This document shows, piece after piece, positions 38,693 through 47,886 of a stretch of DNA of 64,000 bases. This DNA comes from Sneathiella chungangensis (GTDB lineage: Bacteria > Pseudomonadota > Alphaproteobacteria > Sneathiellales > Sneathiellaceae), in NCBI RefSeq assembly GCF_009882935.1, contig NZ_WTVA01000003.1:30400-94399 (forward strand), read 5' to 3'. A model generated the notes under the pieces. That model saw only the letters and a program-made list of their open reading frames with translations, searched no databases and was not told where the DNA came from. Numbering within the stretch: the first letter of the stretch is position 1; every line of letters starts with the position of its first letter. A program made the translations under genes and the position numbers.

Positions 38693-38896
38693 TTGGCATC
38701 GATAATGGCGGAAGTGATCGACGGATATGACCGGGTCCTGGACGGTGAATTGAGCGGCATCGCCTATCTGTTTGACCTGATCGATACCTATCGGCTCACC
38801 AATGATGAAATTCTCTATCTCGCCTATATGGCCGCGGATATTATCGAACGCCGACCGGTTGTCGAAATGGCCGCCGCAAAATGCCGATCCGGCTGA
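38693..38896 (+). CDS. Small acidic protein of unknown function, possibly SOS-controlled
   Basis: A 67-aa, acidic, helix-rich protein (GYDRVLDGELSGIAYLFDLI, then LTNDEILYLAYMAADIIERR). No family recognised. The TTG at 38693 is preferred because GAGGG lies 7 bases upstream. An ATG at 38705 would give 63 aa but has no ribosome-binding site. It is divergent from the S24-domain repressor and has a LexA-type box just upstream. A role in DNA-damage response or as an antirepressor-like partner is conjecture. Confidence 0.55.
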   Translation: MASIMAEVIDGYDRVLDGELSGIAYLFDLIDTYRLTNDEILYLAYMAADIIERRPVVEMAAAKCRSG

Positions 38897-39000
38897 TTTT
38901 TCGCGGTCACGCCGGAATCACTGTTTCATCACGGGCCGGGCGCAGCTATGATGGGGCGCGAAAGATGGCGATAAGGCCTCAATTCTCAGGGATCGGTTGA

Positions 39001-39738
39001 ATGGCGGACAGACAGAAGGTTCTATTGCTGACCGGGGCGAGCCGGGGAATCGGACATGCCACGGTCAAGAGGTTTAGCGCGGCGGGCTGGCGGGTGCTGA
39101 CGGTATCGCGTCAGGCCTTTTCCGAATATTGCCCCTGGGAAGGGGGCGAGAAGGATCATCTGCAGATTGACCTCGCGGATATCGAGGCCCTGCCGAAATC
39201 GATCGAGCGTATCCGCGAGAAACTGCCCGGCGGCGCCCTGCATGCGCTGGTGAACAATGCGGGGATTTCGCCGAAAGGGCCGGATGGCGCGCGGTTCAAT
39301 ACGCTCAACTCCCGATATGCCGACTGGCTGCATGTCTATAACGTCAATCTTTTTGCGCCGCTGATGCTGGCGCAGGGGCTGTTTGACGAGCTGGTGGCGG
39401 CCAAGGGTGCCATCGTTAATGTCACCTCGATCGCCGGTGGGCATGTCCATCCCTTCGCGGGCTCCGCCTACGGCACGTCGAAGGCGGCGCTCTCCGCGCT
39501 CACCCGTGAAATGGCGTCGGATTTCGGCCCCTTCGGGGTCCGCGTCAATGCCATTGCACCCGGCGAGATCGACACCTCGATCCTGTCGCCCGGCACCGAA
39601 GACATGATCAAGGATATTCCGCTCCGCCGTCTTGGACGACCGGAGGAGGTCGCCTCGACCATCTATTTCCTTTGCGATGCCCCGTCCTCCTACGTGACCG
39701 GCGCGGAGGTTCATATCAATGGCGGCCAGCATGTGTAG
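39001..39738 (+). CDS. SDR family oxidoreductase
   Basis: A classical short-chain dehydrogenase/reductase of 245 aa. The Rossmann motif TGASRGIGHATVKRF (about residues 11-25), NNAGIS (about 90), the catalytic Ser in VTSIAGG and the YGTSK catalytic pair (about 157-161) are all present, so it should be active with NAD(P)H. The substrate is unknown. Two small genes follow closely (SnoaL-like and methyltransferase), which suggests a shared minor pathway. Confidence 0.88.
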   Translation: MADRQKVLLLTGASRGIGHATVKRFSAAGWRVLTVSRQAFSEYCPWEGGEKDHLQIDLADIEALPKSIERIREKLPGGALHALVNNAGISPKGPDGARFNTLNSRYADWLHVYNVNLFAPLMLAQGLFDELVAAKGAIVNVTSIAGGHVHPFAGSAYGTSKAALSALTREMASDFGPFGVRVNAIAPGEIDTSILSPGTEDMIKDIPLRRLGRPEEVASTIYFLCDAPSSYVTGAEVHINGGQHV

Positions 39739-39747
39739 GACGGTGCG

Positions 39748-40182
39748 GTGAGCGGAGCGGAGAAATATCTCTCGCGGCTGATCGAGCGGTTTTATCACGA
39801 GGCCTGGAATGCGAAGGATGAGGATTGCGCGCGCGAGATCCTGCATAAGGACTTCGATTTTCGCGGCTCGCTCGGCCCGGTGCGGACGGGACCGGAGGGG
39901 TTCATCAAATATATGCATGAGCTCTGGGTTGGCCTGCCTGATTTCCGCTGTGATATCGAGGAGATTGTGGACGCCGGCGACAGTGCCGCCGCGAAGATGG
40001 CCTTTTCCGGAACGCATGACGGGCTGTTCTACGGCGTCCCCGGTACCGGCAAGAGGGTTGTCTGGTCGGGCGGTGCTTTCTTCAAAGGGGACGGCCGGCA
40101 GATCACCGCGCTTTGGGTGCTTGGCGATATCGATGCCATCAAGCGACAACTCGGCCCCGCCGCAAGCTCGGATTTTGTCTGA
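39748..40182 (+). CDS. SnoaL-like ester cyclase / nuclear-transport-factor-2-fold protein
   Basis: A 144-aa protein with the cone-shaped alpha+beta barrel of the SnoaL family. LIERFYHEAWNAKDEDCAREILHKDF at the N-terminus, then GPEGFIKYMHELWVGLPDFRCDIEEIVDAGD and FSGTHDGLFYGVPGTGKRVVWSG, match the family pattern. Members include polyketide cyclases and many uncharacterised enzymes. The GTG start is 9 bases after the SDR stop with AGGA upstream. It is probably cotranscribed with the SDR and the following methyltransferase. Confidence 0.82.
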   Translation: MSGAEKYLSRLIERFYHEAWNAKDEDCAREILHKDFDFRGSLGPVRTGPEGFIKYMHELWVGLPDFRCDIEEIVDAGDSAAAKMAFSGTHDGLFYGVPGTGKRVVWSGGAFFKGDGRQITALWVLGDIDAIKRQLGPAASSDFV

Positions 40183-40194
40183 ACGGGCGCGCGA

Positions 40195-40800
40195 ATGAAC
40201 CTTCCCGGAACAGCCGGCTATGTGGAGACGGCGGAGCGGTTGATTCCGCGCTATGAGGCGCTGGATTTTGACGAATTACATGCCGCCATGCTCGATCTGA
40301 TGCCGGAAAAGCCGTTGCGTTTGCTGGATATCGGCGCGGGAACGGGGCGGGATGCCGCCTGCTTCGCGACAGAGGGCCATCAGGTGACCGCGGTGGAGCC
40401 GACCGACGCCCTTCGCAATGCGGGAATACGTCTCCATGCTGACCATGATATCGAATGGATTGACGACGGCTTGCCGGACCTTGCGACAATCAAGGGGCGC
40501 GAAGGGGCGTTCGATCATATCCTGCTGACAGGCGTCTGGATGCATCTGGAGAAGACAGAACGGATGAGAGCGATGCCGGTGCTTGCATCCCTCATGGCGC
40601 CGGGCGCGCGTCTCATGCTCTCGCTTCGTCACGGGCCGGTGCCGGAGGGGCGGCGGATGTTCGAAGTCACGGGCGCGGAAACAGCAGATCTCGCCGCAAA
40701 GGCGGGCTTGACCCTGATCCGGGAACGGCACACGGAGTCCATCCAGCCCGATAATCGCGCCCAGGGTGTTCATTGGACAATGCTTGCCTTCGACCGTTAA
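40195..40800 (+). CDS. Class I SAM-dependent methyltransferase
   Basis: A 201-aa Rossmann-like methyltransferase. Motif I LLDIGAGTGRDAACFA (about residues 41-56) and the acidic residue after strand 2 (VTAVEPTDALR) bind SAM. HILLTGVWMHL corresponds to motif IV. The C-terminal part has a LSLRHGPVPEGRRMFEV strand region. The small-molecule substrate is unknown. Its stop codon shares the bases TTAA with that of the convergent BLUF gene. Confidence 0.85.
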   Translation: MNLPGTAGYVETAERLIPRYEALDFDELHAAMLDLMPEKPLRLLDIGAGTGRDAACFATEGHQVTAVEPTDALRNAGIRLHADHDIEWIDDGLPDLATIKGREGAFDHILLTGVWMHLEKTERMRAMPVLASLMAPGARLMLSLRHGPVPEGRRMFEVTGAETADLAAKAGLTLIRERHTESIQPDNRAQGVHWTMLAFDR

Positions 40801-41207
40801 GCGTTAAAGGTTTTGAGTGCGGTTATGGCGATATGCGGGTTGTCGATGATGGCCGGGTCGGTGAAGCGGCCGTTCCTGATTTGCGCGAAGCCCGGAATGC
40901 CCGCAAGATCCTCCGCATTGACCGCGCGAAAACCCATCGACCAGCCCGGAAAGTTCCGCCTTTCCGTTTGTCCCTTGCGGAGCAGGATAAGCCCGTCATG
41001 GCGGGGATCCTTGCCGATCCGGGCATAGGTCTTTTCGATAACTTCCGCGCGTCCTTCCAGCACCTGCATGAAGCTGCCATCCTTATAGAGCAGCATGCCG
41101 GTGATATGGTCGGCCGTGTTGCGGGCGCGGCTGGTCTCCAAAATCGCCATCAGTTCCGCCTCATTCATGAGATGGCGGGCCGTGCTCACATAAACGAGAT
41201 AGTGCAT
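40797..41207 (-). CDS. Stand-alone BLUF-domain blue-light sensor
   Basis: BLUF domains bind FAD and report blue light through a hydrogen-bond switch. The 136-aa protein shows the key residues: Tyr6 in LVYVST, Asn30 in SRARN, Gln48 in FMQVLEG, and Trp89/Met91 in GWSMGF. About 95 residues form the domain, and the last 40 are a short helical extension, as in PixD/BlrB-type short BLUF proteins. No output domain is attached, so it must act through a partner. It overlaps the methyltransferase stop by 4 bases. Confidence 0.92.
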   Translation of the reverse strand: MHYLVYVSTARHLMNEAELMAILETSRARNTADHITGMLLYKDGSFMQVLEGRAEVIEKTYARIGKDPRHDGLILLRKGQTERRNFPGWSMGFRAVNAEDLAGIPGFAQIRNGRFTDPAIIDNPHIAITALKTFNA

Positions 41208-41243
41208 ATCAACGCTCCTCTCGTGGTGGCGGGAGAGGAGAGA

Positions 41244-42647
41244 CTAGTCCTCCCGCCAGTTTTCCCGGAACGCCATCGCGGCGACGTCGTCGAGGCCCTT
41301 TCCAAAGCGGTCGAACATCTCGTCGATTTCCGCCTCCGTGATGATCAGCGGCGGGCAGAGCGCGAGATTGTCACCGGCGACCGCGCGGCTGATAACCCCG
41401 GCATCCTGCATGGCCTGCGCGGTCTTCGGGCCCGCCTTGTATTTCGGATCGAAGGGACGCTTGGTCTTCTTGTCGGCCACCAGCTCGATCGCGCCGATCA
41501 GCCCCATTGAGCGGACTTCGCCGACCAGCGGGTGATCCGCGAGGGCGTTGAACCGTTCGTTGAAGCGTTTGGCGACATGGCGCACGTGACCCAGGATATT
41601 GCGCTCCTCCATCAGTTCCATCGTCCGCAGGCCGACGGCCGCCGGCACCGGATGGCCGGAATAGGTGAAGCCATGGGCGAAGGCGCCATGCTTCTCGCTC
41701 TGCTTAACCATTCCATCGAATATATCCTGCGATACCATTACTGCCGAGATTGGCAGATAGGCGCTGGAGAGGGCCTTCGCGCAGGAGAGGATGTCCGGCT
41801 GGATGCCAAAGGTCTGCGATCCCCACATCTGGCCGGTCCGACCAAAGCCGCAGATCACTTCATCGGCGATCATCAGCACGCCATATTTCTTCAGCACCGC
41901 CTGTATCTTCTCGAAATAGGTGGTGGGCGGAATGATGACGCCGCCGGCGCCCATGATCGGCTCGGCGATAAAGGCGGCGACCGTGTCCGGCCCCTCCTTC
42001 AGGATCAGCTTCTCCAGATCATCGGCCATCCGGCTTGCGAATTCCTCTTCCGTCTCTCCGTCCTTGCCATAGCGGTAATAATGCGGGCAGGAGGTATGCA
42101 GGATATTCTTAATCGGCAGGTCGAAGTCGTTGTGAAGCGGCGGCAGGCCCGTCAGGCTCGCCGCGGCCACCGTGACCCCGTGATAGCCTTTCTGCCGCGA
42201 AATGATCTTCTTCTTCTCCGGCCGCCCGAGGCTGTTATTGTAGTACCAGACGAGCTTCACCACCGTATCGTTCGCCTCCGACCCCGAATTCGCGAAGAAA
42301 ACACGCGAAAACTCGACCGGCGCAATCTCCAGCAGCTTCTCGGAGAGGCGGATGCTGGGCTCCGTCGATTTGCTGGCGAAGGTGTGGTAGAAGGGGAGCT
42401 TGCGCATCTGCTCGATGGCGGCGTTGATCAACTCCTCCTCGCCGAAGCCGAAGGACGCGCACCAGAGACCCGCCAAACCCTCTATATATTCCTTTCCGCC
42501 GTCGTCATAGACATGGACGCCCTTGCCGCTTTCGATGATCAGCGGCCCGTCCGTGAGGTGGGTGGACAGGTTGGTATAGGCATGGATCATGCTTCTGGCA
42601 TCGCGGGCGGCGAGGGAGTTTCCCTGGAGAAAGCTTGGGCTGTTCAT
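41244..42647 (-). CDS. Class III aminotransferase (putrescine/omega-amino acid-pyruvate type)
   Basis: A 467-aa fold-type I PLP enzyme. The motifs FFANSGSEANDTVVKL (about residues 110-125), IADEVICGFGRTG (PLP Asp, about 250) and the Schiff-base lysine in CAKALSSAYLPISA (about 280) are present. It resembles diamine or beta-alanine:pyruvate aminotransferases such as SpuC. The ATG at 42647 with GAGGAT upstream is preferred to an in-frame start at 42752. A succinate-semialdehyde dehydrogenase lies 2 kb away, which fits polyamine or GABA breakdown. Confidence 0.88.
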   Translation of the reverse strand: MNSPSFLQGNSLAARDARSMIHAYTNLSTHLTDGPLIIESGKGVHVYDDGGKEYIEGLAGLWCASFGFGEEELINAAIEQMRKLPFYHTFASKSTEPSIRLSEKLLEIAPVEFSRVFFANSGSEANDTVVKLVWYYNNSLGRPEKKKIISRQKGYHGVTVAAASLTGLPPLHNDFDLPIKNILHTSCPHYYRYGKDGETEEEFASRMADDLEKLILKEGPDTVAAFIAEPIMGAGGVIIPPTTYFEKIQAVLKKYGVLMIADEVICGFGRTGQMWGSQTFGIQPDILSCAKALSSAYLPISAVMVSQDIFDGMVKQSEKHGAFAHGFTYSGHPVPAAVGLRTMELMEERNILGHVRHVAKRFNERFNALADHPLVGEVRSMGLIGAIELVADKKTKRPFDPKYKAGPKTAQAMQDAGVISRAVAGDNLALCPPLIITEAEIDEMFDRFGKGLDDVAAMAFRENWRED

Positions 42648-42798
42648 GGCGATATCCTCGGTTTTTATAATTCGTATGGGATATTTGTAGAGCCATTGCC
42701 GAGGCGCTGTCAAAGGGCGTTTACAACTATATTGTCTGCGCGCGCCGTTCATGGCTTAATGGGACGGAGGGCGGAGCGTTGCAGGGGGCGTCAAGCGT

Positions 42799-43719
42799 AT
42801 GCGAGAGGAGTTTACCTATTCAGGCACCGACGGGGTGCCGATCCATGTCTACCGCTGGCAGGGGGAGAAAAAGCCGAAGGGGATCGTGCAGATCGCCCAT
42901 GGCATGGCGGAACATGCGGCGCGATACGGCCGCGTCGCCGACATGCTGAACGAATTCGGCTATATCGTCTATGCCAGCGATCATCGCGGGCACGGGCAAA
43001 CCATCCCCGATGGCGCGGTGCCGGGCCATATGGGAGAGAGGGGCTGGAATAAGTCGGTGGAGGATCTCTTCCTGCTCAACCGGAATATCGCGGTGGAGCA
43101 TCCGGGCCTGCCGATCCTGATGCTTGGCCATTCCATGGGCTCCTTCATGGTGCAGCAGTATCTGGCGCAGCATGGGGAGACAATCGCGGGGGCGGCCCTT
43201 TCGGCGACCAACGGACCGCCGGGCGCCCTGGGCCGGATCGCGCAAATTCTGATCCGCGTTGAAAGGCTGCGGTTCGGGGCGACCGGGCACAGCCCGCTGA
43301 TCGCCGGCATGACCTTCAAGACCTTCAACAAGCAGTTCGCGCCTAACCGGACGGAATTCGACTGGCTTTCGCGCGACGAGGCGGAGGTCGATTTATATGT
43401 CGCCGATCCGCTGTGCGGCTTTGACTGTTCGGTCGCCACCTGGTGCGGGCTTCTGGACGCCCTGCCGAAGGTGGCCAGCGGCTCCGCACTCAAGAAGATG
43501 AACAGGCAGATGCCGATTTTCGTCTTCAGCGGCAGCGAGGATCCGGTGGGCGAGAACACCAAGGGCGTAAAACGCCTGCTCGCCGCCTATCACCGGCACA
43601 ATTTCACCCGGGTCACCCATAAATTCTATATCGGCGGGCGGCATGAGATGCTGAACGAGATCAACCGCGATGAGGTGATGACCGATATCATCGCCTGGGC
43701 CAACAGCGTTATCGGCTGA
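42799..43719 (+). CDS. Alpha/beta hydrolase, monoacylglycerol-lipase-like
   Basis: A 306-aa serine hydrolase. HGMAEHAARY forms the oxyanion-hole region (about residues 34-43), ASDHRGHGQT follows, the nucleophile is the Ser in GHSMGS (about 116), the acid is the Asp in SGSEDPVG (about 252) and the catalytic His is in GGRHEMLNE (about 283). This is the lysophospholipase/monoglyceride-lipase (Hydrolase_4) arrangement. No signal peptide is seen, so it is cytoplasmic. Confidence 0.9.
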   Translation: MREEFTYSGTDGVPIHVYRWQGEKKPKGIVQIAHGMAEHAARYGRVADMLNEFGYIVYASDHRGHGQTIPDGAVPGHMGERGWNKSVEDLFLLNRNIAVEHPGLPILMLGHSMGSFMVQQYLAQHGETIAGAALSATNGPPGALGRIAQILIRVERLRFGATGHSPLIAGMTFKTFNKQFAPNRTEFDWLSRDEAEVDLYVADPLCGFDCSVATWCGLLDALPKVASGSALKKMNRQMPIFVFSGSEDPVGENTKGVKRLLAAYHRHNFTRVTHKFYIGGRHEMLNEINRDEVMTDIIAWANSVIG

Positions 43720-43826
43720 CCTTTTCCGCCGGTCACGCCGTTGCGTCTTGCGCTGGACAGGCTGCGGGCGTTGCCCTAGAGTTTTTCCGCTCTCAATCAA
43801 TAAGGAACAACAACAGGAGCCCGGCC

Positions 43827-44825
43827 ATGGATCGTTATACCCTTATCGGCGGCAATGCGTCGCCTTATTCCCTGAAAATGCGCGCCCATATGCATTACCG
43901 GCGGCTGCCCTATAACTGGATTTTGCGCACCGAAGAGAATGATCACCTGCTGGAAGGCTTGAGGCCTGTCCTGGTGCCGGTCCTGCAGCTGCCCGAGGAT
44001 GGCAGCCTGCATCTCGACAGCACGCGGCTGATCTATATGCTCGAAGACCGGCACCCTGAGAACCGTTCGGTCATTCCCGATCACCCCGCTCATGCCTTCC
44101 TCGCCCATCTGATCGAGGATATGGCCGATGAATGGGTAACGAAGATGATGTTCCATTATCGCTGGGCCTATGAGGCGGATATTCACTACGCCGCGCGCTG
44201 GATCGCCGATGACCGCGCGCCCGCCGCGACGGAGGAAGAGCGGGAGAAATACGCGAAATTTTTTACCGACCGGCAGATCGGGCGGATGCCGATCGTCGGC
44301 TGTACACCGGAGAACGCCCCGATCATCGAGGCAGGCTTCCATCATATCCTGGCGCTGCTCAATGCCGATGTCGGCCAGTATAAATATCTGTTCGGAACGC
44401 GGCCTTCCATCGCCGACTTCGGGCTATATGGACAACTCAGGACGCTCTCCATCGATCCGACGCCCATGTCGATCATGCGCGATGAGGCCCAACGCGCCGA
44501 AAGCTGGCTGCGGCAACTCGATGACGCGTCCGGGATCGAAGGGGACTGGTATGAACTCGGCGATTTGCCGCCAATGACCAAGGGGATGATCGCCTATAGC
44601 GCGGAGGTTTATCTCCCCTTCCTTGCGGCCAATGCGGCGGCGATCGATAAAGGGGCCGAAACATTCTCCGTCGAACTTGAGGGCAGGCTCTATTCGCAGG
44701 GGGTCTTCAAATATCAGGTGAAATGCCTGGGTGAATTGAAGGCACGCTACAACGCACTCCCCGAGGCGGCCAAAGACATCGTGGGGGGGCTGATCGGGGA
44801 GGCGGGGGTTAAAATCCTGCGCTGA
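43827..44825 (+). CDS. Glutathione S-transferase family protein
   Basis: A 332-aa protein with an N-terminal thioredoxin-like domain (YTLIGGNASPYSLKMRAHMHYRRLPY, with SPYS at the glutathione-site position), then VPVLQLPEDGSLHLDSTRLIYMLEDR, and a helical C-terminal domain (GTRPSIADFGLYGQLR). It is about 100 residues longer than a standard GST. The extra sequence is mainly in the C-terminal half. The substrate is unknown. It ends 2 bases before the convergent gabD-like gene. Confidence 0.82.
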   Translation: MDRYTLIGGNASPYSLKMRAHMHYRRLPYNWILRTEENDHLLEGLRPVLVPVLQLPEDGSLHLDSTRLIYMLEDRHPENRSVIPDHPAHAFLAHLIEDMADEWVTKMMFHYRWAYEADIHYAARWIADDRAPAATEEEREKYAKFFTDRQIGRMPIVGCTPENAPIIEAGFHHILALLNADVGQYKYLFGTRPSIADFGLYGQLRTLSIDPTPMSIMRDEAQRAESWLRQLDDASGIEGDWYELGDLPPMTKGMIAYSAEVYLPFLAANAAAIDKGAETFSVELEGRLYSQGVFKYQVKCLGELKARYNALPEAAKDIVGGLIGEAGVKILR

Positions 44826-44827
44826 CG

Positions 44828-46255
44828 TTAAACGGAGAAGCCGCCAAGCTTGGTTTCCAGATATTCCATGATCCCTTCCCTGGCACCTTCACGGCCGAGG
44901 CCGCTGTCCTTCATGCCGCCGAAGGGGGCGGCGGCGCTGGTCGGGTTGATGTCATTGATGCCGATGATGCCGAAACGGAGCCCTTCGAACATCCGCATGG
45001 CGCGGGAGATATCGCGGGTATAAACATAGGCCGCGAGGCCATATTCCGTATCGTTCGCCTTTTCCAGCACTTCGGCCTCACTCTCGAAGCGGATGATCGG
45101 CGCGACGGGACCAAAGGTTTCCTCGCGATAGATCAGCATGTCTTCCGTGACATTGGCGAGGACCGTCGGCGCGTAGAAATATCCTTTATCAAGCCCGTTG
45201 GATTTGAGAGCCATCCCGCCGGTCACAAGCTCGGCGCCTTTACTGATGGCGTCCTGCACCTGCCGGTCGACCTTGTCGATGGCCGCCTGATTGACGAGCG
45301 GACCGATGGCGACGCCGTCCTCGAACCCGCTGCCCGCCTTCATCTTGGAGACCCGCTCCTCAAAGGTGGCGACGAACTGATCGTAGGAGCCGTTCTGCAC
45401 GAAAAAGCGGTTCGGGCTGATACAGGCCTGCCCGGTATTAAGGAATTTGACGAGGGAGCCGCCCTTGGCCGCATGGGCCGGGTCCACATCCTCGAACACC
45501 ACGAACGGCGCATGACCGCCCAGCTCCGCCGAGACGCGCTTCATGTTGGCGCTGGCCTGACCGGCCAGCATCTTGCCGACATTGGTGGAGCCGGTGAAGG
45601 TGAGCTTGCGGACCGACGGATGGCTGGTGAACACCTCCCCAATGGGTTTCGGATCCAGCGCGGTCACCAGATTGACCACCCCCGGCGGGATACCCGCGGC
45701 CTCGAAAATCTCGAACATCGCGACGGCGCAGAGCGGGGTCGCTTCGGCAGGCTTCAATACGACCGTGCATCCGGCGGCAAGCGCGGGGCCGACTTTTCGC
45801 GTGATCATCGAAATCGGATAGTTCCAGGGCGTGACCGCCGCCACCACGCCGACGGGCTGATGCAGTACCATGAAACGTTGATCCCCGCGCGAGGAGGGGA
45901 GGATTTCCCCGTTCACGCGTTTCGCTTCCTCGGCATACCAGAGCAGGAAGTCGGCGCCGTATTGCACCTCGTTCCGGGCGGCTTTAAGTGGCTTGCCCTG
46001 TTCCTCGGTCATGATACGGGCGAGATCCTCTTTGCGCTCGATCATGATCTGATAGGCCTTGTAGAGATAGGCGCTCCGCTGATAGGCGGTGGTTTTCGAC
46101 CAGTCGCGAAAGGCTGAGTCCGCCGCCTCGATCGCGCGGGTGGCCTCTGCCGCCCCGCCATCGGCGACTTGCTTGATCACATCGCCCGTCGCCGGGTTGG
46201 TCACCTCGAAGCTTTTGCCGCTGTCGGCGGCGACCCATTTTCCGTCTATATACAT
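44828..46255 (-). CDS. gabD: NAD(P)-dependent succinate-semialdehyde dehydrogenase
   Basis: An aldehyde dehydrogenase of 475 aa expected to oxidise succinate semialdehyde to succinate in GABA and polyamine breakdown. PWNYPISM (about residues 142-149), the catalytic Glu in SAELGGHAPFVVFEDVD (about 245) and the catalytic Cys in NTGQACISPNR (about 281) are intact, and the C-terminal FGGMKDSGLGREG motif is characteristic of GabD. The exact aldehyde cannot be proved from sequence. Confidence 0.87.
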   Translation of the reverse strand: MYIDGKWVAADSGKSFEVTNPATGDVIKQVADGGAAEATRAIEAADSAFRDWSKTTAYQRSAYLYKAYQIMIERKEDLARIMTEEQGKPLKAARNEVQYGADFLLWYAEEAKRVNGEILPSSRGDQRFMVLHQPVGVVAAVTPWNYPISMITRKVGPALAAGCTVVLKPAEATPLCAVAMFEIFEAAGIPPGVVNLVTALDPKPIGEVFTSHPSVRKLTFTGSTNVGKMLAGQASANMKRVSAELGGHAPFVVFEDVDPAHAAKGGSLVKFLNTGQACISPNRFFVQNGSYDQFVATFEERVSKMKAGSGFEDGVAIGPLVNQAAIDKVDRQVQDAISKGAELVTGGMALKSNGLDKGYFYAPTVLANVTEDMLIYREETFGPVAPIIRFESEAEVLEKANDTEYGLAAYVYTRDISRAMRMFEGLRFGIIGINDINPTSAAAPFGGMKDSGLGREGAREGIMEYLETKLGGFSV

Positions 46256-46340
46256 TCGTCTGAAACCTTTCGCGTCGGCGGGAAGTCCGTAATCTTGATT
46301 TTCGCGCAGTCTACTGATTTATCCGGGTCCGTAAAGCGGG

Positions 46341-47252
46341 TCAATCCGCCGCCTCCGCCGTCTGACCCGCAAGGCGGGCTTGTTCGCGCTCCTTGATCAT
46401 CCGGGAGGTGAGGCGGGAGCCATCCTCGCTCCAGCCGGGCGGACCGAAGATATACATGAACGCCGCTTTCAGGCTCTTCGCATGGAGAAGATCGGAAAAA
46501 ATCCCGGCCCATTCGTGAAAGGCGATGATCAGGGGATTGAAGCTTGCGATCTGCTTGACGATGCCATAGCGGCAGGGCTCGGCTTTATCCTCGGGCACGA
46601 AGGTTCCGAACAGCCTGTCCCAGATGATGAAGATGCCGGCATAATTGGCATCCAGATAGCGCGGATTGATGGCGTGATGCACCCGGTGATGCGAGGGGGT
46701 ATTCATCACCGCCTCAACCGGTTTCCACATCCTGTCGATGGCTTCGGTATGGATCCAGAACTGATAGACCAGGCTGATCCCCTTCTGGAAGACAATCAGC
46801 GCCAGCGGAAATCCGATCAGCGAGAGCAGGAGCCAGGGAATCCAGGTGCCGATAAAGGAGCCGGTCCAGGTCTGGCGCAGCGCGGTCGACAGATTGTAAT
46901 ATTGCGATGAATGGTGATTGACATGCGCGGCCCACCAGATGCGATGCTCATGGCTCAGGCGGTGGAACCAGTAATAGCAGAAATCCTCCGCGAACAGGAT
47001 CAGGACGAAGGCCCACCACTGATAGCCGATATCGAACAGGCGATACTGGTAAACCCAGAGCGAGACCGCGCCGACAACCCCGAAATTCACGAGCCCAATG
47101 GCGAAATTGCCGAGCCCCATCAGGAGGGAGGCGGCGCTGTCCCGCATCTCGTAGTTCGATTTCGCCGGCGCATAGCGGCCGATGACGGCCTCGATAATGA
47201 TCAGCAGGACGAAGGCCGGTATGGCGAAGGTAACCGGATCAGGCAGCTGCAT
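46341..47252 (-). CDS. Sterol desaturase / fatty acid hydroxylase superfamily protein
   Basis: An integral membrane di-iron enzyme of 303 aa. The His-box motifs are HRLSH (HX3H, about residues 97-101), HVNHH (about 110-114) and HRVHH (about 193-197). Hydrophobic segments are at about 7-24, 42-66, 78-95 and 140-165. Family members hydroxylate or desaturate lipids or cleave ether lipids, and the actual substrate is open. Its start overlaps the preceding gene by 14 bases. Confidence 0.88.
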   Translation of the reverse strand: MQLPDPVTFAIPAFVLLIIIEAVIGRYAPAKSNYEMRDSAASLLMGLGNFAIGLVNFGVVGAVSLWVYQYRLFDIGYQWWAFVLILFAEDFCYYWFHRLSHEHRIWWAAHVNHHSSQYYNLSTALRQTWTGSFIGTWIPWLLLSLIGFPLALIVFQKGISLVYQFWIHTEAIDRMWKPVEAVMNTPSHHRVHHAINPRYLDANYAGIFIIWDRLFGTFVPEDKAEPCRYGIVKQIASFNPLIIAFHEWAGIFSDLLHAKSLKAAFMYIFGPPGWSEDGSRLTSRMIKEREQARLAGQTAEAAD

Positions 47253-47667
47253 CAGTCTCTCCGTTCAGATAGTCCTCAAGCGTCGCGCGGTCCGTGTCGG
47301 GGACGGCGAAATTCACGGGCGGAAAAGCGAAGCCCTGACGCGGAATATAGAGCACTTTCTTTTCCTCTCGCCAGGCGCATTTCGCCAGCATGTCCGGGCC
47401 CAGCATCTCCAGCACGAGTTTATTGCCGAAACTGCGAACGAGGCCGATCCCCTTGCCGTTGTCCCAGCGCACAAGGGCATGGCGCTTGTCCTCGCTCAGG
47501 ACCGAACTCACGATTTTCCCGCCCGGTTCCTGATGGCGGAGGAAGTCCGCGAGGCTCTCGGCTGTCAGCAAGGCTTCCCGCCGACCGGCCAGCAGCCGGA
47601 TCAGAAGGATCACAATCAGCACCGCGAGCGCCGCTGCGGGCAGGAGGATCAGGGGGTCGATGGCCAT
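47239..47667 (-). CDS. Membrane-anchored protein of unknown function
   Basis: A 142-aa protein with one N-terminal membrane segment (about residues 5-28) and a soluble domain of about 110 residues rich in beta strands (KRHALVRWDNGKGIGLVRSFGNKLVLEML). No family recognised. It overlaps the desaturase-like gene by 14 bases and is the first gene of that leftward pair, so the two may work at the same membrane. Confidence 0.65.
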   Translation of the reverse strand: MAIDPLILLPAAALAVLIVILLIRLLAGRREALLTAESLADFLRHQEPGGKIVSSVLSEDKRHALVRWDNGKGIGLVRSFGNKLVLEMLGPDMLAKCAWREEKKVLYIPRQGFAFPPVNFAVPDTDRATLEDYLNGETDAAA

Positions 47668-47886
47668 TCCCGGAGACCTGTGATTCGTTGTTTTCTGCGC
47701 TATTGATACAAAAATTATGGCATTTTGACAAAATTACCCACGAACGGGGCCCGCTATCCCGCAGTTCCCTTACGTAAAGCAGGGCCGCCTGCGACAAAAT
47801 CGCCCGAATCTCAAAGGGCCTTTACCTCGGGCGAGGGCGGTTTTATGCTGCGGCAAAGCTCAAACAAAATAAGCATGGGAGACAAA

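Noticed and set aside
38679..38705. Eight-codon micro-ORF ahead of the 67-aa gene
   Set aside because: It has a fair ribosome-binding site but is out of frame and very short. No attenuation structure is seen.
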